From an uncultured Prevotella sp. (GTDB taxonomy: Bacteria; Bacteroidota; Bacteroidia; Bacteroidales; Bacteroidaceae), in contig CAKQDG010000010.1 in NCBI GenBank assembly GCA_934219025.1, positions 1-43,656 of the forward strand: a DNA stretch of 43,656 nt. The letters are read 5' to 3'. The position numbers and the translations under genes were made by a program. The notes below the pieces were generated by a model, which was not told the origin of the DNA, searched no databases, and was given only the letters and a program-made list of their open reading frames with translations. Shown here piece after piece: positions 7,319-15,998 of the stretch. Numbering within the stretch: the first letter of the stretch is position 1; the number at the start of each line of letters is the position of its first letter.

Positions 7319-8377
7319 ATGAAACATATATTGTACTCTATATTATTTGCTTTTTACTATTTGTCTGCCAACGCCCAGGTTGTGATAGACCAGCGTGTCG
7401 ATACTATGCAAATCCTGATAGGAGAACAAACAAAACTGACACTCTCGGCAACAGTAAACGAAGGTCAGAAGGTGAAGTTTCCGGAGTTTGCCCGTAGCCA
7501 AAACATAGTGCCAGGACTTGAGGTCCTTGATTCCCGTCAAGATACACTTGAAACAGACAATGACAAACTGACGATATCAAAGTCGTATGTGCTGACTTCA
7601 TTTGATGAGAAACTGTATTGTATACCTTCGCAGAATATTCTGGTAGACGGAAAGGCTTATAAAACAAAATCCCTTGCATTGAAAGTGCTTACAGTGTCCG
7701 TAGACACAGTGCATGCAGATAAATTCTATCCGCCGAAGGATGTTCAAGACAATCCTTTCTCGTGGGCAGAATGGAGTGGGGCGTTCTATTGTAGCTTACT
7801 TTTCGTAGTTTTACTGGCTTTGTCGCTTTATTTGTTATATAGGATAAAGCACAATAAGCCGATAGTGAATGTTGTTCGTATCGTTAAGCATGTGCCTCCG
7901 CACCAGAAAGCGATAAAGGATATAGAGAAACTCAAGAAAGAGCAAGCAACGGTTTCGGAAAACCAGAAAGAATATTATACTCGCCTTACGTTAATTCTTC
8001 GTCAATACATTGCAGAGCGTTTCCATTTTGATGCTATGGAGATGACCAGCTCGCAAATTATCGACAGGCTTCGTGCTGAAGGAAATGATGCAATAAGCGA
8101 GATAAGCAATCTATTCCGTACAGCTGACTTGGTGAAGTTTGCCAAACATTCTGCACTTATAAATGAGAATGATGCCAACCTTATGAGTGCCCTGTCGTTC
8201 GTAAACGATACAAAGCTGGAAGAAAAGCCACAACTGAAGGTTGTTACGCCGGAAGAAAGAAAGAACAAAGAAGAAAACAACAGGCGTTTGTTGCAAAAGC
8301 TTGTTGCAGGAGTAACAGTCTTGTTGGCATTGTTGTCCTTGTTGTATGTCGTATATCGTTTGTATGTTTTAATTTGA
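7319..8377 (+). CDS. BatD-like membrane protein of the Bat operon
   Basis: A 352-residue protein with a signal peptide (about 1-19, ending ANAQ), a periplasmic beta-rich region (20-145), a transmembrane helix near 150-173, a cytoplasmic region of about 150 residues with helical, charged sequence (RLTLILRQYIAERFHFDAME) and a second C-terminal helix near 328-350. The architecture resembles the N-terminal part and cytoplasmic helical part of BatD. In other Bacteroidota a gene of this type sits between the DUF58 gene and batA. It lies 25 bases after DUF58 and 7 bases before batA. Its role is unknown; assembly or stability of the BatA/B complex is plausible. Confidence 0.8.
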   Translation: MKHILYSILFAFYYLSANAQVVIDQRVDTMQILIGEQTKLTLSATVNEGQKVKFPEFARSQNIVPGLEVLDSRQDTLETDNDKLTISKSYVLTSFDEKLYCIPSQNILVDGKAYKTKSLALKVLTVSVDTVHADKFYPPKDVQDNPFSWAEWSGAFYCSLLFVVLLALSLYLLYRIKHNKPIVNVVRIVKHVPPHQKAIKDIEKLKKEQATVSENQKEYYTRLTLILRQYIAERFHFDAMEMTSSQIIDRLRAEGNDAISEISNLFRTADLVKFAKHSALINENDANLMSALSFVNDTKLEEKPQLKVVTPEERKNKEENNRRLLQKLVAGVTVLLALLSLLYVVYRLYVLI

Positions 8378-8384
8378 TGGAGTT

Positions 8385-9383
8385 ATGGAATTTGCCAATA
8401 TAGAATATCTTTTTCTTTTGCTTCTAGTCATCCCATATATAATATGGTGTATGCTTTTCAGAAAGAAGAATGAACCAACGTTAAGGGTTGCAGATTCTTT
8501 TGCTTATCTAAATGCACATAAAAGTTTGCGCACAAGACTTATAGGCTTGCCTGACTTTTTGAGGGTAATGGCCTTTATACTTATTGTGCTTGTCCTGGCA
8601 CGCCCGCAAAGTCATAACAGTTGGGGTACAAAAGAAACCGAGGGCATCGACATTATGCTTGCAATGGATGTGTCGACAAGTATGTTGGCGCAAGATTTGA
8701 AACCAAACAGAATAGAGGCTGCAAAGAATGTTGCTGCAGAGTTTATTTCAGATAGAGAGAATGACAACATCGGACTTACGATATTTGCAGGAGAGGCTTT
8801 TACGCAATGTCCGATGACTACCGACCATCAGTCTTTGTTGAACATGCTGAAAGATGTGCGTACCGATTTGGCGGAACGTGGACTTGTGCAAGACGGAACA
8901 GCAATAGGAATGGGACTTGCCAATGCCGTGGCTCGTCTGAAGGACAGCAAAACGAAAAGTAAGGTGGTGATTCTCCTCACAGACGGTAGCAACAATATGG
9001 GAGACATCTCTCCTCTTACAGCTGCCCAGATTGCCAAAAGCTACGGCATAAGAGTGTATACAATAGCAATCGGAAGCAAGGCTCTCGCACCATATCCGGT
9101 TCAAGTGGCAGGAACAGTAAGGTATGTAAATTTGCGTGCCGATATTGATACTGAAACATTAAAGAACATTGCGTATACTGCTGATGGTAATTTCTATCGA
9201 GCTACGAGTAATACGGAACTGAAAAAAATATATAAAGACATTGACAAGCTGGAGAAGACACGACTCAGCACAAAGAATTTTTCAAAGCGTTCAGAATGTT
9301 TTATGCCGTTTGCACTGGCAGCGGTGATAGTCTTGATACTGGATATATTGTTGAGGCTTACTGTGTTCCGGCGTTTGCCTTGA
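8385..9383 (+). CDS. batA: BatA, membrane VWA-domain protein
   Basis: A 332-residue inner-membrane protein with two N-terminal helices (about 8-25 and 58-73), a VWA domain (about 88-280) and a C-terminal helix (about 307-327). The MIDAS motif is DVSTS at 95-99, with TDG (LTDGSNN) at the third metal-site position, so the metal site looks intact. In Bacteroides fragilis the bat genes were named for an aerotolerance phenotype; the biochemical role remains unclear. It is paired with BatB, its paralogue downstream after 45 bases. The ATG at 8385 is preferred because the earlier ATG at 8377 leads to a stop after eight codons. Confidence 0.92.
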   Translation: MEFANIEYLFLLLLVIPYIIWCMLFRKKNEPTLRVADSFAYLNAHKSLRTRLIGLPDFLRVMAFILIVLVLARPQSHNSWGTKETEGIDIMLAMDVSTSMLAQDLKPNRIEAAKNVAAEFISDRENDNIGLTIFAGEAFTQCPMTTDHQSLLNMLKDVRTDLAERGLVQDGTAIGMGLANAVARLKDSKTKSKVVILLTDGSNNMGDISPLTAAQIAKSYGIRVYTIAIGSKALAPYPVQVAGTVRYVNLRADIDTETLKNIAYTADGNFYRATSNTELKKIYKDIDKLEKTRLSTKNFSKRSECFMPFALAAVIVLILDILLRLTVFRRLP

Positions 9384-9428
9384 TTTTCAGTTTGTGTATA
9401 AGTGTAATTTGTATAAAAGTTTATATCG

Positions 9429-10457
9429 ATGCTTAGATTTGCAGAACCTACATATTTATATTTACTTCTTGTTATACCTGTGTTGGCAGCTGTATGGATT
9501 GTATACGTCAGAAGGAAAAAGAAACTTCTGAATGCCAATTTCGACAAGAGCCTTCAGGAGAATTTGATGCCAAACCGCTCAAAGACAAGGCCGCTTGTGA
9601 AATTCATTCTTTCGCTTCTTGTCCTTGCCTTGATGATAGTTTCGCTTGCCCGTCCACAGGCAGGAACAAAGATAAGCAATGAGAAGCGCAACGGTATTGA
9701 GGCTATGGTGGCATTGGATATCAGTAATTCCATGCTCGCTGAGGATGTTGCTCCGTCGAGACTTGACAAGAGCAAGATGCTCATTGAAAATATGGTGGAC
9801 GGATTTAGAAACGACAAGGTGGGGCTTGTTGTTTTTGCCGGTAGCTCATTCATTCAGCTTCCGATTACAACAGACTTCGTTTCTGCCAAGATGTTTCTGC
9901 AGAGCCTTTCTCCCTCTTTGATAGCTACTCAAGGTACAGATATAGGCGGGGCTATAAATACCTGCATGAACAGCTTTACAAAAAAAGAAAATGTTGGCAG
10001 AGCTATAATCATTATCACCGATGGCGAAGATCATGAAGGTGGCGCTATTGAGGCAGCCAAGGCAGCCAAGAAAAAAGGCATAAATGTTTTCGTGCTGGGT
10101 GTTGGTATGCCTAAGGGCGGGTTAGTGCCCGATGGTCGTGGAGACTATATCAAAGATAATCATGGAAATGAGGTGCTTTCGGTTCTCAATGAGGATATGT
10201 GCAGACAGATTGCTCAGGCTGGTGGCGGTGCATATATACATGTGGATAATACAAACAGTGCTCAGGATGCACTTGAAAGGGAATTGACAAAACTTCAGAC
10301 TGGAGAGCTCTTCAATGCTGTCTACAGCGAGTATGATGAGCAGTTTCAGAGTTTTGCTCTCCTTGCCCTTATATTGTTGGTCATGGAGATGTTGATGTTG
10401 GATGTAAAGAATCCAATGTTCAAGAATTTACGTCTGTTTAAAAGAGAGGAAAAATGA
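9429..10457 (+). CDS. batB: BatB, membrane VWA-domain protein
   Basis: A 342-residue paralogue of BatA with the same plan: N-terminal helices near 8-27 and 55-74, a VWA domain (about 90-290) and a C-terminal helix near 307-325. The MIDAS motif DISNS is at 97-101 and ITDGEDHEGG supplies the later metal-site residues. The VWA domain faces the periplasm in the usual topology. The last four bases (ATGA) overlap the batC start, so translation of batC is probably coupled. Together with BatA it is likely to form the core of the Bat complex served by the MoxR ATPase. Confidence 0.92.
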   Translation: MLRFAEPTYLYLLLVIPVLAAVWIVYVRRKKKLLNANFDKSLQENLMPNRSKTRPLVKFILSLLVLALMIVSLARPQAGTKISNEKRNGIEAMVALDISNSMLAEDVAPSRLDKSKMLIENMVDGFRNDKVGLVVFAGSSFIQLPITTDFVSAKMFLQSLSPSLIATQGTDIGGAINTCMNSFTKKENVGRAIIIITDGEDHEGGAIEAAKAAKKKGINVFVLGVGMPKGGLVPDGRGDYIKDNHGNEVLSVLNEDMCRQIAQAGGGAYIHVDNTNSAQDALERELTKLQTGELFNAVYSEYDEQFQSFALLALILLVMEMLMLDVKNPMFKNLRLFKREEK

Positions 10458-11164
10458 ATTTGAAAAAGATAAAGCAACTGCTGATTTTATTACTGATATT
10501 GCTCCCGTTGACTGCTATGGCACAGCAAGACCGTGAGCTTATCCGAAGCGGTAATAAACTGTTTCGACAGAAAAAATATTCTGCTGCAGAAGTGGATTAC
10601 CGCAAGGCTGTTTCCAAGAATCCTCAGAATCCACAGGCTTTATATAATTTGGGCTGTGCCTTGATGATGCAGAACAAGGCTTCAGAGGCTGTAAAGTTTT
10701 ATGAGAAAGCAAGTTCTTTGGAAACGAATAAGCTGCGGAAGGCGAAAATTTATCATAACATTGGGGTAGTTTGTCAGTCGGGCAAGATGTATGATGAGGC
10801 TATAAAGGCTTATTGTGAATCATTGCGAAACAATCCTTTGGATAATGAAACGAGATACAATCTTGCTCTCTGCAAAAAGCTACAGAAGAAGAACAACAAA
10901 AAAAACAACAAAAATAAGGAGCAAGACAAGCAGCAAGACAAAGGTAATGACAAACGCGAGCAGCAGAAAAATAAATCGGAGAAGAAAGATGACAAGAATA
11001 AACAGGATAACAGTCAGAAGCAGAATGCTTCTCAGCCCCAGATGAGCAAAGACAATGCCGAGCAACTTCTGAATGCTGCAATGCAGCAGGAACAGCAAAC
11101 TCAAGAGCGTTTGAACAAGAGTCGCCAGCAACAACAGTCACGACATCTGGACAAGAATTGGTGA
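10454..11164 (+). CDS. batC: BatC, TPR protein with a charged low-complexity tail
   Basis: A 236-residue protein with a signal peptide (about 1-23, ending AMAQ), about three tetratricopeptide repeats (25-135, e.g. QALYNLGCALMMQNKASEAV) and a 100-residue tail composed mainly of Lys, Gln, Asn and Asp (135-236). The TPRs suggest a periplasmic scaffold for the VWA proteins. The tail is highly skewed and probably disordered; its adenine-rich coding sequence (10880-11000) produces long spurious ORFs on the other strand. It overlaps batB by four bases and precedes the fused batD-batE gene by 57 bases. Confidence 0.88.
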   Translation: MNLKKIKQLLILLLILLPLTAMAQQDRELIRSGNKLFRQKKYSAAEVDYRKAVSKNPQNPQALYNLGCALMMQNKASEAVKFYEKASSLETNKLRKAKIYHNIGVVCQSGKMYDEAIKAYCESLRNNPLDNETRYNLALCKKLQKKNNKKNNKNKEQDKQQDKGNDKREQQKNKSEKKDDKNKQDNSQKQNASQPQMSKDNAEQLLNAAMQQEQQTQERLNKSRQQQQSRHLDKNW

Positions 11165-11221
11165 TTATGCTTGTTTAATGAATGAATTTTGTATAGAGAA
11201 TATTTTTAAAGCGATTTTAAT

Positions 11222-13786
11222 ATGAAACGGGCTTTGTTTAATATATTGTTTGTGTTGTATGTATTGACCTGTGGAGCTCAGGGGGTGATAGTCAATGCAC
11301 CGTCACATGTTTCGACTGGCGAAAATTTCCGTCTGTCGTATGTCATTTCCACGCAGGATGTCGGCGATATCCACCTTGGCAATATACCGGAGGCTCTGGA
11401 ACTCATAACCGGACCCTATCGTTCTTCACAGTCAAGCTATCAAGTTATAAACGGTCATGCAAGCAGTTCTTCATCTACCACTTTCACATATATTTTGTGT
11501 GCTACAAAGGGTGGAACCTATAAAATACCGTCGGCATCGGTAGTAGTCAATGGCCATCGCTATACTTCAAAGCCCGTACAGATAAGAGTGAGTGGACGGG
11601 CGGTTGCAGGGGGCAGTGGCTCGCGAATGCATAATGACGCATCAGATCAACCCAGACTGCGTAGTGCAGGAAGTGCAATCAGCGGAAAGGATTTGTTTAT
11701 TAAAGTCAGCGCAAGCAAGAATAAAGTTTATGAGCAAGAACCTGTTGTGCTCACGTATAAGGTGTACACACTTGTTGATTTGAACGAACTGAAGGGAGAC
11801 ATGCCTGATCTTACAGGATTTCATACGCTTGAGGTTCCGTTGCCACAACAAAAGTCTTTCCATATAGAAAACTATAACGGAAGGCCATATCGCTGTGTTA
11901 CGTGGAGCCAGTATATCATGTATCCGCAGATGCATGGTGCGCTAAAAATTCCGAGTATAGTATTTAAAGGCTCTGTGGTTCAGCAAAATAGAAACGTGGA
12001 CCCTTTGGAAGCATTCCTCAACGGCGGTTCGGCTTATGTGGAAGTAAAAAAGAATATTGTAGCTCCAGGCTTGACGCTAAATGTGCTTCCGCTTCCAGCC
12101 AAGCCATCGAACTTCTCTGGTGGAGTGGGTGTCTTCAATGTCAGTGCTCAGCTGAACAAAACAGAAATTCGTGCCAACGATCCTTTCACTTTGCGTGTTG
12201 TGGTCAGCGGACGTGGCAATATGAAGCTGCTCAAGAAGCCGGTGGTTAATTTTCCGAAAGATTTTGACAAGTATGATCCTAAGATAACCGACAAGACAAA
12301 GATTACGGGCAACGGGCTTGAAGGCAATATGATATATGATTTCATTGTCGTGCCCCGTAATCGTGGCTCGTATACAATCCCGCCAATAGAGTTTGTATAT
12401 TTCGATACCAATACCAATTCTTATAAGACGGTGAAAACACAGTCTTTCAATATCGTTGTAGAAAAAGGAACAGGAAATGCCTCGTCAGTAACAGACTATA
12501 CTGATGGCTTGAAAGATCAGGATATACGCCAGATAAAGGAAGGGGATGCCGAGATTCAAAATATGGACAATTTGTTTTTCAATTCGTTTGGCTATTGGAT
12601 AGTTATGCTTGTCATAACGGTGTTGGCTATGGGCTTGATATATTTCGGGCGTCGCTATTCGTCTGTAAGCAGTAGCGCTTCACGTAGAGTGAAAGGTGCC
12701 AACAGGATAGCTTTGAAAAGACTCCGCAAGGCAGACGAACTCATGTTGCATGGAGACAAGTCAAGATTTTATGAAGAAGTTTTGAAGGCTCTTTGGGGGT
12801 ATATTGAAGAAAAATTCAATATTCCTTCAGGCAAGCTCACGCGTGAGTCTGTGCAGAGATTGCTTTCGGAGAATGGTGTAGACCAGGAATTGATATCAAA
12901 GTTCGTTGGCATTATAGACGATTGCGAGATGGCGCGTTATTCCCAGTCGTCAATAGAAAACAACATGAATGAAATATTTGAAGATTCGATGAATGTGATT
13001 ATTGCAGTTGAAGATGCATTAAAGGGCGGAAAGAAGAGAACGACAGGTAAATTCTTCGCTCTTCTCCTCTTGGTCTGCATTGCTATGCCTGCATATTCTA
13101 TAACAAAAGAAAATGCGGATGCAGAATATAGAAGCGGTAACTACCAGCAGGCTATCAAAGATTATACCGAATTGCTGAAGGCGGGCGAAAGCTCCGTGTT
13201 GTACTATAATTTGGGCAATGCCTATTACCGCTCAGACAACATCACGTATGCCATATTGAATTATGAGCGTGCGTTGATGCTCTCTCCTGCCGACAAGGAT
13301 ATTCAGGTAAATCTGCAAATAGCCCAGTCGAAAACCATTGACAAGATAACTCCCGAACCGCAGATGTTTCTTGTCCAGTGGCTCAATTCTGTAGTAAACC
13401 TGATGAATGTAGATTCCTGGGCAAAGGTATCGGTGTTCTGTTTGATACTCGCTTTCGTCTTACTTGGCGTCTATCTGTGTTCCGACAGAGTTGTTGTGCG
13501 TAAGTTTGGCTTCTTTGCCAGCATGCTTTTTTTTATTATTGTAGTGATGGCCATCTCATGTGCCTACAGTCAGAAAAACCAACTTGAAAAGCGTAAGTGC
13601 GCTATTGTTATAGCCCCTTCCGTTCAACTGAAAAAAGTTCCGGATGCAAAGGGGGCGAATGCCACAGTTGTGCACGAGGGCACAAAGGTAGAGATAATCG
13701 ACAACACGCTTAAAGACTGGAAGCATGTGCGACTCGGAGACAACCGCGAGGGATGGTTGCTCGTATCCCAGATAGAAAGAATTTAA
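11222..13786 (+). CDS. BatD-BatE fusion protein
   Basis: An 854-residue single ORF that joins two proteins encoded separately in the classical B. fragilis operon. Residues 1-19 are a signal peptide, 20-450 a periplasmic beta-sandwich-rich BatD region, about 456-476 a transmembrane helix, and 480-608 a cytoplasmic helical region. Residues 609-626 (GKFFALLLLVCIAMPAYS) look like the signal peptide of a stand-alone BatE but here act as an internal hydrophobic segment. TPR repeats follow at 630-705, two helices at about 735-753 and 762-781, and an SH3-like domain at 790-854 (PSVQLKKVPDAKG ... REGWLLVSQIERI). No stop or frameshift separates the halves. Whether the internal segment is cleaved is unknown. 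Confidence 0.88.
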   Translation: MKRALFNILFVLYVLTCGAQGVIVNAPSHVSTGENFRLSYVISTQDVGDIHLGNIPEALELITGPYRSSQSSYQVINGHASSSSSTTFTYILCATKGGTYKIPSASVVVNGHRYTSKPVQIRVSGRAVAGGSGSRMHNDASDQPRLRSAGSAISGKDLFIKVSASKNKVYEQEPVVLTYKVYTLVDLNELKGDMPDLTGFHTLEVPLPQQKSFHIENYNGRPYRCVTWSQYIMYPQMHGALKIPSIVFKGSVVQQNRNVDPLEAFLNGGSAYVEVKKNIVAPGLTLNVLPLPAKPSNFSGGVGVFNVSAQLNKTEIRANDPFTLRVVVSGRGNMKLLKKPVVNFPKDFDKYDPKITDKTKITGNGLEGNMIYDFIVVPRNRGSYTIPPIEFVYFDTNTNSYKTVKTQSFNIVVEKGTGNASSVTDYTDGLKDQDIRQIKEGDAEIQNMDNLFFNSFGYWIVMLVITVLAMGLIYFGRRYSSVSSSASRRVKGANRIALKRLRKADELMLHGDKSRFYEEVLKALWGYIEEKFNIPSGKLTRESVQRLLSENGVDQELISKFVGIIDDCEMARYSQSSIENNMNEIFEDSMNVIIAVEDALKGGKKRTTGKFFALLLLVCIAMPAYSITKENADAEYRSGNYQQAIKDYTELLKAGESSVLYYNLGNAYYRSDNITYAILNYERALMLSPADKDIQVNLQIAQSKTIDKITPEPQMFLVQWLNSVVNLMNVDSWAKVSVFCLILAFVLLGVYLCSDRVVVRKFGFFASMLFFIIVVMAISCAYSQKNQLEKRKCAIVIAPSVQLKKVPDAKGANATVVHEGTKVEIIDNTLKDWKHVRLGDNREGWLLVSQIERI

Positions 13787-13792
13787 ATAGAC

Positions 13793-14482
13793 ATGATGAT
13801 GACTGGGAATTTAGACATAGCATTGCTTGAGCTGTTTAATGGTAGCGGTTCGTCATTCTGGGATGCCCTGATGCTGACACTTACTAGTGGGTACACGTGG
13901 ATTGCGCTGTATGTGGCCCTGCTGTATTTAGTGATAAGCAACAGTGAAACAATGGCTCATATAATACTTGTTGCAGGATGCGCAATATTGTGTGTCGTGC
14001 TGGCAGGAGGCTTGTGCGATTATGTTGTAAAACCACTAGTAGAAAGAGTGCGCCCTATAAACGACTATGCTTTGCGCGGTGTGATAGTTTCGGCTTGCGA
14101 GATAAGACCAAAAGATTTCAGCTTTTTTTCTTCGCATGCTGCTAATACGATGAGTATTGCAATATTTTTCTCGCTGCTTGTCAGAAACACAAGATTGTTT
14201 GTTGCCCTTTTGTTTTGGTCGCTTACAAACTGCTATACCCGATTGTATTTGGGACTGCATTATCCTTCCGACATAGTTGTAGGTTTGCTTTGGGGTACGA
14301 CCATAGGAGTGGCAGTTTATTATATATATACCCGACTTTACACAAAAATTTGCAGCTACGGAGAATATATCTCAACTCAATATACCTCGAAAGGATATAC
14401 GATTGTAACAATAGACATCGTTGTGATGATACTTGTGCTGTCGTACATATTTTCTATCCTTAGAGCTTTTATCGTTGCATAA
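13793..14482 (+). CDS. PAP2-family membrane phosphatase
   Basis: A 229-residue polytopic membrane protein of the type 2 phosphatidic acid phosphatase superfamily. The three motifs are K80...R87-P88 (KPLVERVRP), SSHA at 113-116 with catalytic H115, and R150...H156...D160 (RLYLGLHYPSD). Members dephosphorylate lipid phosphates such as undecaprenyl diphosphate, phosphatidate or lipid A. The sequence alone does not show which. It begins 6 bases after batD-batE and is probably the distal gene of the same transcript. Three consecutive-looking ATGs (13793, 13796, with a third codon also Met) leave the exact start uncertain by two codons. Confidence 0.9.
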   Translation: MMMTGNLDIALLELFNGSGSSFWDALMLTLTSGYTWIALYVALLYLVISNSETMAHIILVAGCAILCVVLAGGLCDYVVKPLVERVRPINDYALRGVIVSACEIRPKDFSFFSSHAANTMSIAIFFSLLVRNTRLFVALLFWSLTNCYTRLYLGLHYPSDIVVGLLWGTTIGVAVYYIYTRLYTKICSYGEYISTQYTSKGYTIVTIDIVVMILVLSYIFSILRAFIVA

Positions 14483-14517
14483 AAATGTTTTTTAATGACA
14501 AATAAAAAAATCAAAAT

Positions 14518-15738
14518 ATGGATAAGGTAAAACACATTAAGATACACGACTACAATTATCCGCTTCCTGACGGGAGAATTGCAAAATTCCCGCTTGCGGA
14601 GCGAGATCACAGTAAATTGCTTATTTACAACAAAGGAGAAATAACAGAAGACAAGTTCTTCAATATATCAAAATATCTCCCGGAAAATTCCTTGATGATA
14701 TTCAACAACACCAAGGTTATACAGGCACGTTTGCATTTCCGTAAAGAAACGGGGGCGCTGATTGAGGTTTTCTTGCTTGAACCATTTGCTCCTGCTGACT
14801 ATGAACAGATGTTTCAAACCACATCAGAATGTTCATGGCTCTGTCTTGTAGGTAATCTGAAAAAATGGAAAGGGCAGCAACTGAGTCGGGAAATTACTGT
14901 AAAGGGAAATAAGATTGTTATCAAAGTGGACTATGAAAGCGAACACCACACTTCGCATCTAGTAAAGTTCTCATGGGATAATAGTCAGGTTTCCTTTGCC
15001 GAAATCCTTGATGCTGTCGGAGAGTTGCCAATTCCTCCATACTTGAACAGGGAGACGCAGGAAAGTGACAAGACCACATATCAGACAGTTTATTCAAAGA
15101 TAAAAGGAAGTGTTGCGGCTCCAACAGCCGGACTGCATTTCACGGATAATGTGCTTGCCTCTGTTGATGACCACGGAGTGGACCGCGAGGAAATCACCCT
15201 GCATGTAGGTGCCGGAACATTCAAACCGGTGAAGAGCGACGAGATTGGCGGACATGATATGCACTCGGAGTTCGTTTGCGTGCACCGCTCCACGATTGAA
15301 AAACTTCTGCGTCATGACGGAAGGGCTATAGCTGTGGGCACTACAAGTGTGAGAACCTTGGAAAGCCTGTATTTCGTGGGACTGAAACTGCTTGGAAATA
15401 TACAGCTGACAGAAGACGAACTTCATGTGAATCAGTGGGAACCTTATGCCGATGACTTGCAGAATGTTTCCACAGTTGATGCCCTCAAAAGAATACTTGA
15501 CTATATGGACGACAGGAATGTTAATACAATACATTTCTCCACACAGATAATCATAGTTCCGGGATATCAATATAGGATTGTAAAAATGCTTGTTACTAAC
15601 TTCCACCAGCCTCAGAGCACATTGCTTCTCCTTGTAAGTGCTTTCTTGCATGGAGACTGGAAAAAGGTTTACGACTATGCATTGGCGCATGATTTCCGCT
15701 TCTTAAGCTACGGAGACAGTTCGCTGCTCATTCCTTAG
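14518..15738 (+). CDS. queA: S-adenosylmethionine:tRNA ribosyltransferase-isomerase
   Basis: A 406-residue enzyme that transfers the ribosyl part of SAM to preQ1 in tRNA, forming epoxyqueuosine at wobble position 34. Family motifs are visible: LMIFNNTKVIQARL near 61-74, LPIPPYLNR near 171-179, the highly conserved GSVAAPTAGLHFT near 199-211 and HVGAGTFKPV near 231-240. It is longer than the about 350-residue enzyme of E. coli, through insertions in the first half and an extended C-terminus, as is common for the Bacteroidota form. It starts 35 bases after PAP2; no separate promoter is obvious. Confidence 0.94.
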   Translation: MDKVKHIKIHDYNYPLPDGRIAKFPLAERDHSKLLIYNKGEITEDKFFNISKYLPENSLMIFNNTKVIQARLHFRKETGALIEVFLLEPFAPADYEQMFQTTSECSWLCLVGNLKKWKGQQLSREITVKGNKIVIKVDYESEHHTSHLVKFSWDNSQVSFAEILDAVGELPIPPYLNRETQESDKTTYQTVYSKIKGSVAAPTAGLHFTDNVLASVDDHGVDREEITLHVGAGTFKPVKSDEIGGHDMHSEFVCVHRSTIEKLLRHDGRAIAVGTTSVRTLESLYFVGLKLLGNIQLTEDELHVNQWEPYADDLQNVSTVDALKRILDYMDDRNVNTIHFSTQIIIVPGYQYRIVKMLVTNFHQPQSTLLLLVSAFLHGDWKKVYDYALAHDFRFLSYGDSSLLIP

Positions 15739-15778
15739 AAACAGACTTTACCATTAGCGTGAGACTGCTTCTCATGGA

Positions 15779-15840
15779 GGAGCAAAGCATTGCTTTTCCT
15801 GGAGCAAAGCATTGCTTCTCTGGCTGTAAAGCATCGCTTT
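15779..15840. repeat. Three tandem about 22-bp palindromic repeats
   Basis: Units begin at 15779, 15801 and 15822. The first two share GGAGCAAAGCATTGCTT exactly; the third is a degenerate copy (GGCTGTAAAGCATCGCTTT). Each contains a short palindrome (AAGCA-T-TGCTT), so each can fold alone. A small stem (TGAGA/TCTCA, 15760-15774) precedes them. They lie between queA and the Smr gene and no protein is encoded here. Confidence 0.8.
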
Positions 15841-15872
15841 AAAATCTCATATCCTCATTCAATGAAGATAAA

Positions 15873-15905
15873 ACAAAGCTTTTCAGACGAAAAGTCCAGC
15901 TTTGT
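15873..15905. repeat. Hairpin upstream of the Smr gene
   Basis: ACAAAGCT (15873-15880) pairs with AGCTTTGT (15898-15905), with an additional TTTTC/GAAAA pairing inside. No T run follows, so it is not a standard terminator. It may be related to the AAAGC-rich repeats just upstream. Confidence 0.6.
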
Positions 15906-15998
15906 GTGAGTAGTGTTTCGTGCGGTAAAGTGGTTAAGCCATTAAATATGGGATTTTTTTTGAAAAATATAAACTACAGGAAAAAAGAAAATAACAAT

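Noticed and set aside
10880..11134. Leu/Phe-rich minus-strand ORFs resembling membrane proteins
   Set aside because: They are produced by the Lys/Gln/Asn-rich tail of BatC read in antisense.
15779..15840. Short tandem repeats as a CRISPR array
   Set aside because: The units are contiguous with no spacers, are only 21-22 bp long, and no cas genes are nearby.
15906..15998. N-terminal extension of the DUF2027-Smr protein from GTG 15906
   Set aside because: The extension overlaps a hairpin region, has no conserved sequence, and the known N-terminus of the family begins at ATG 15999.
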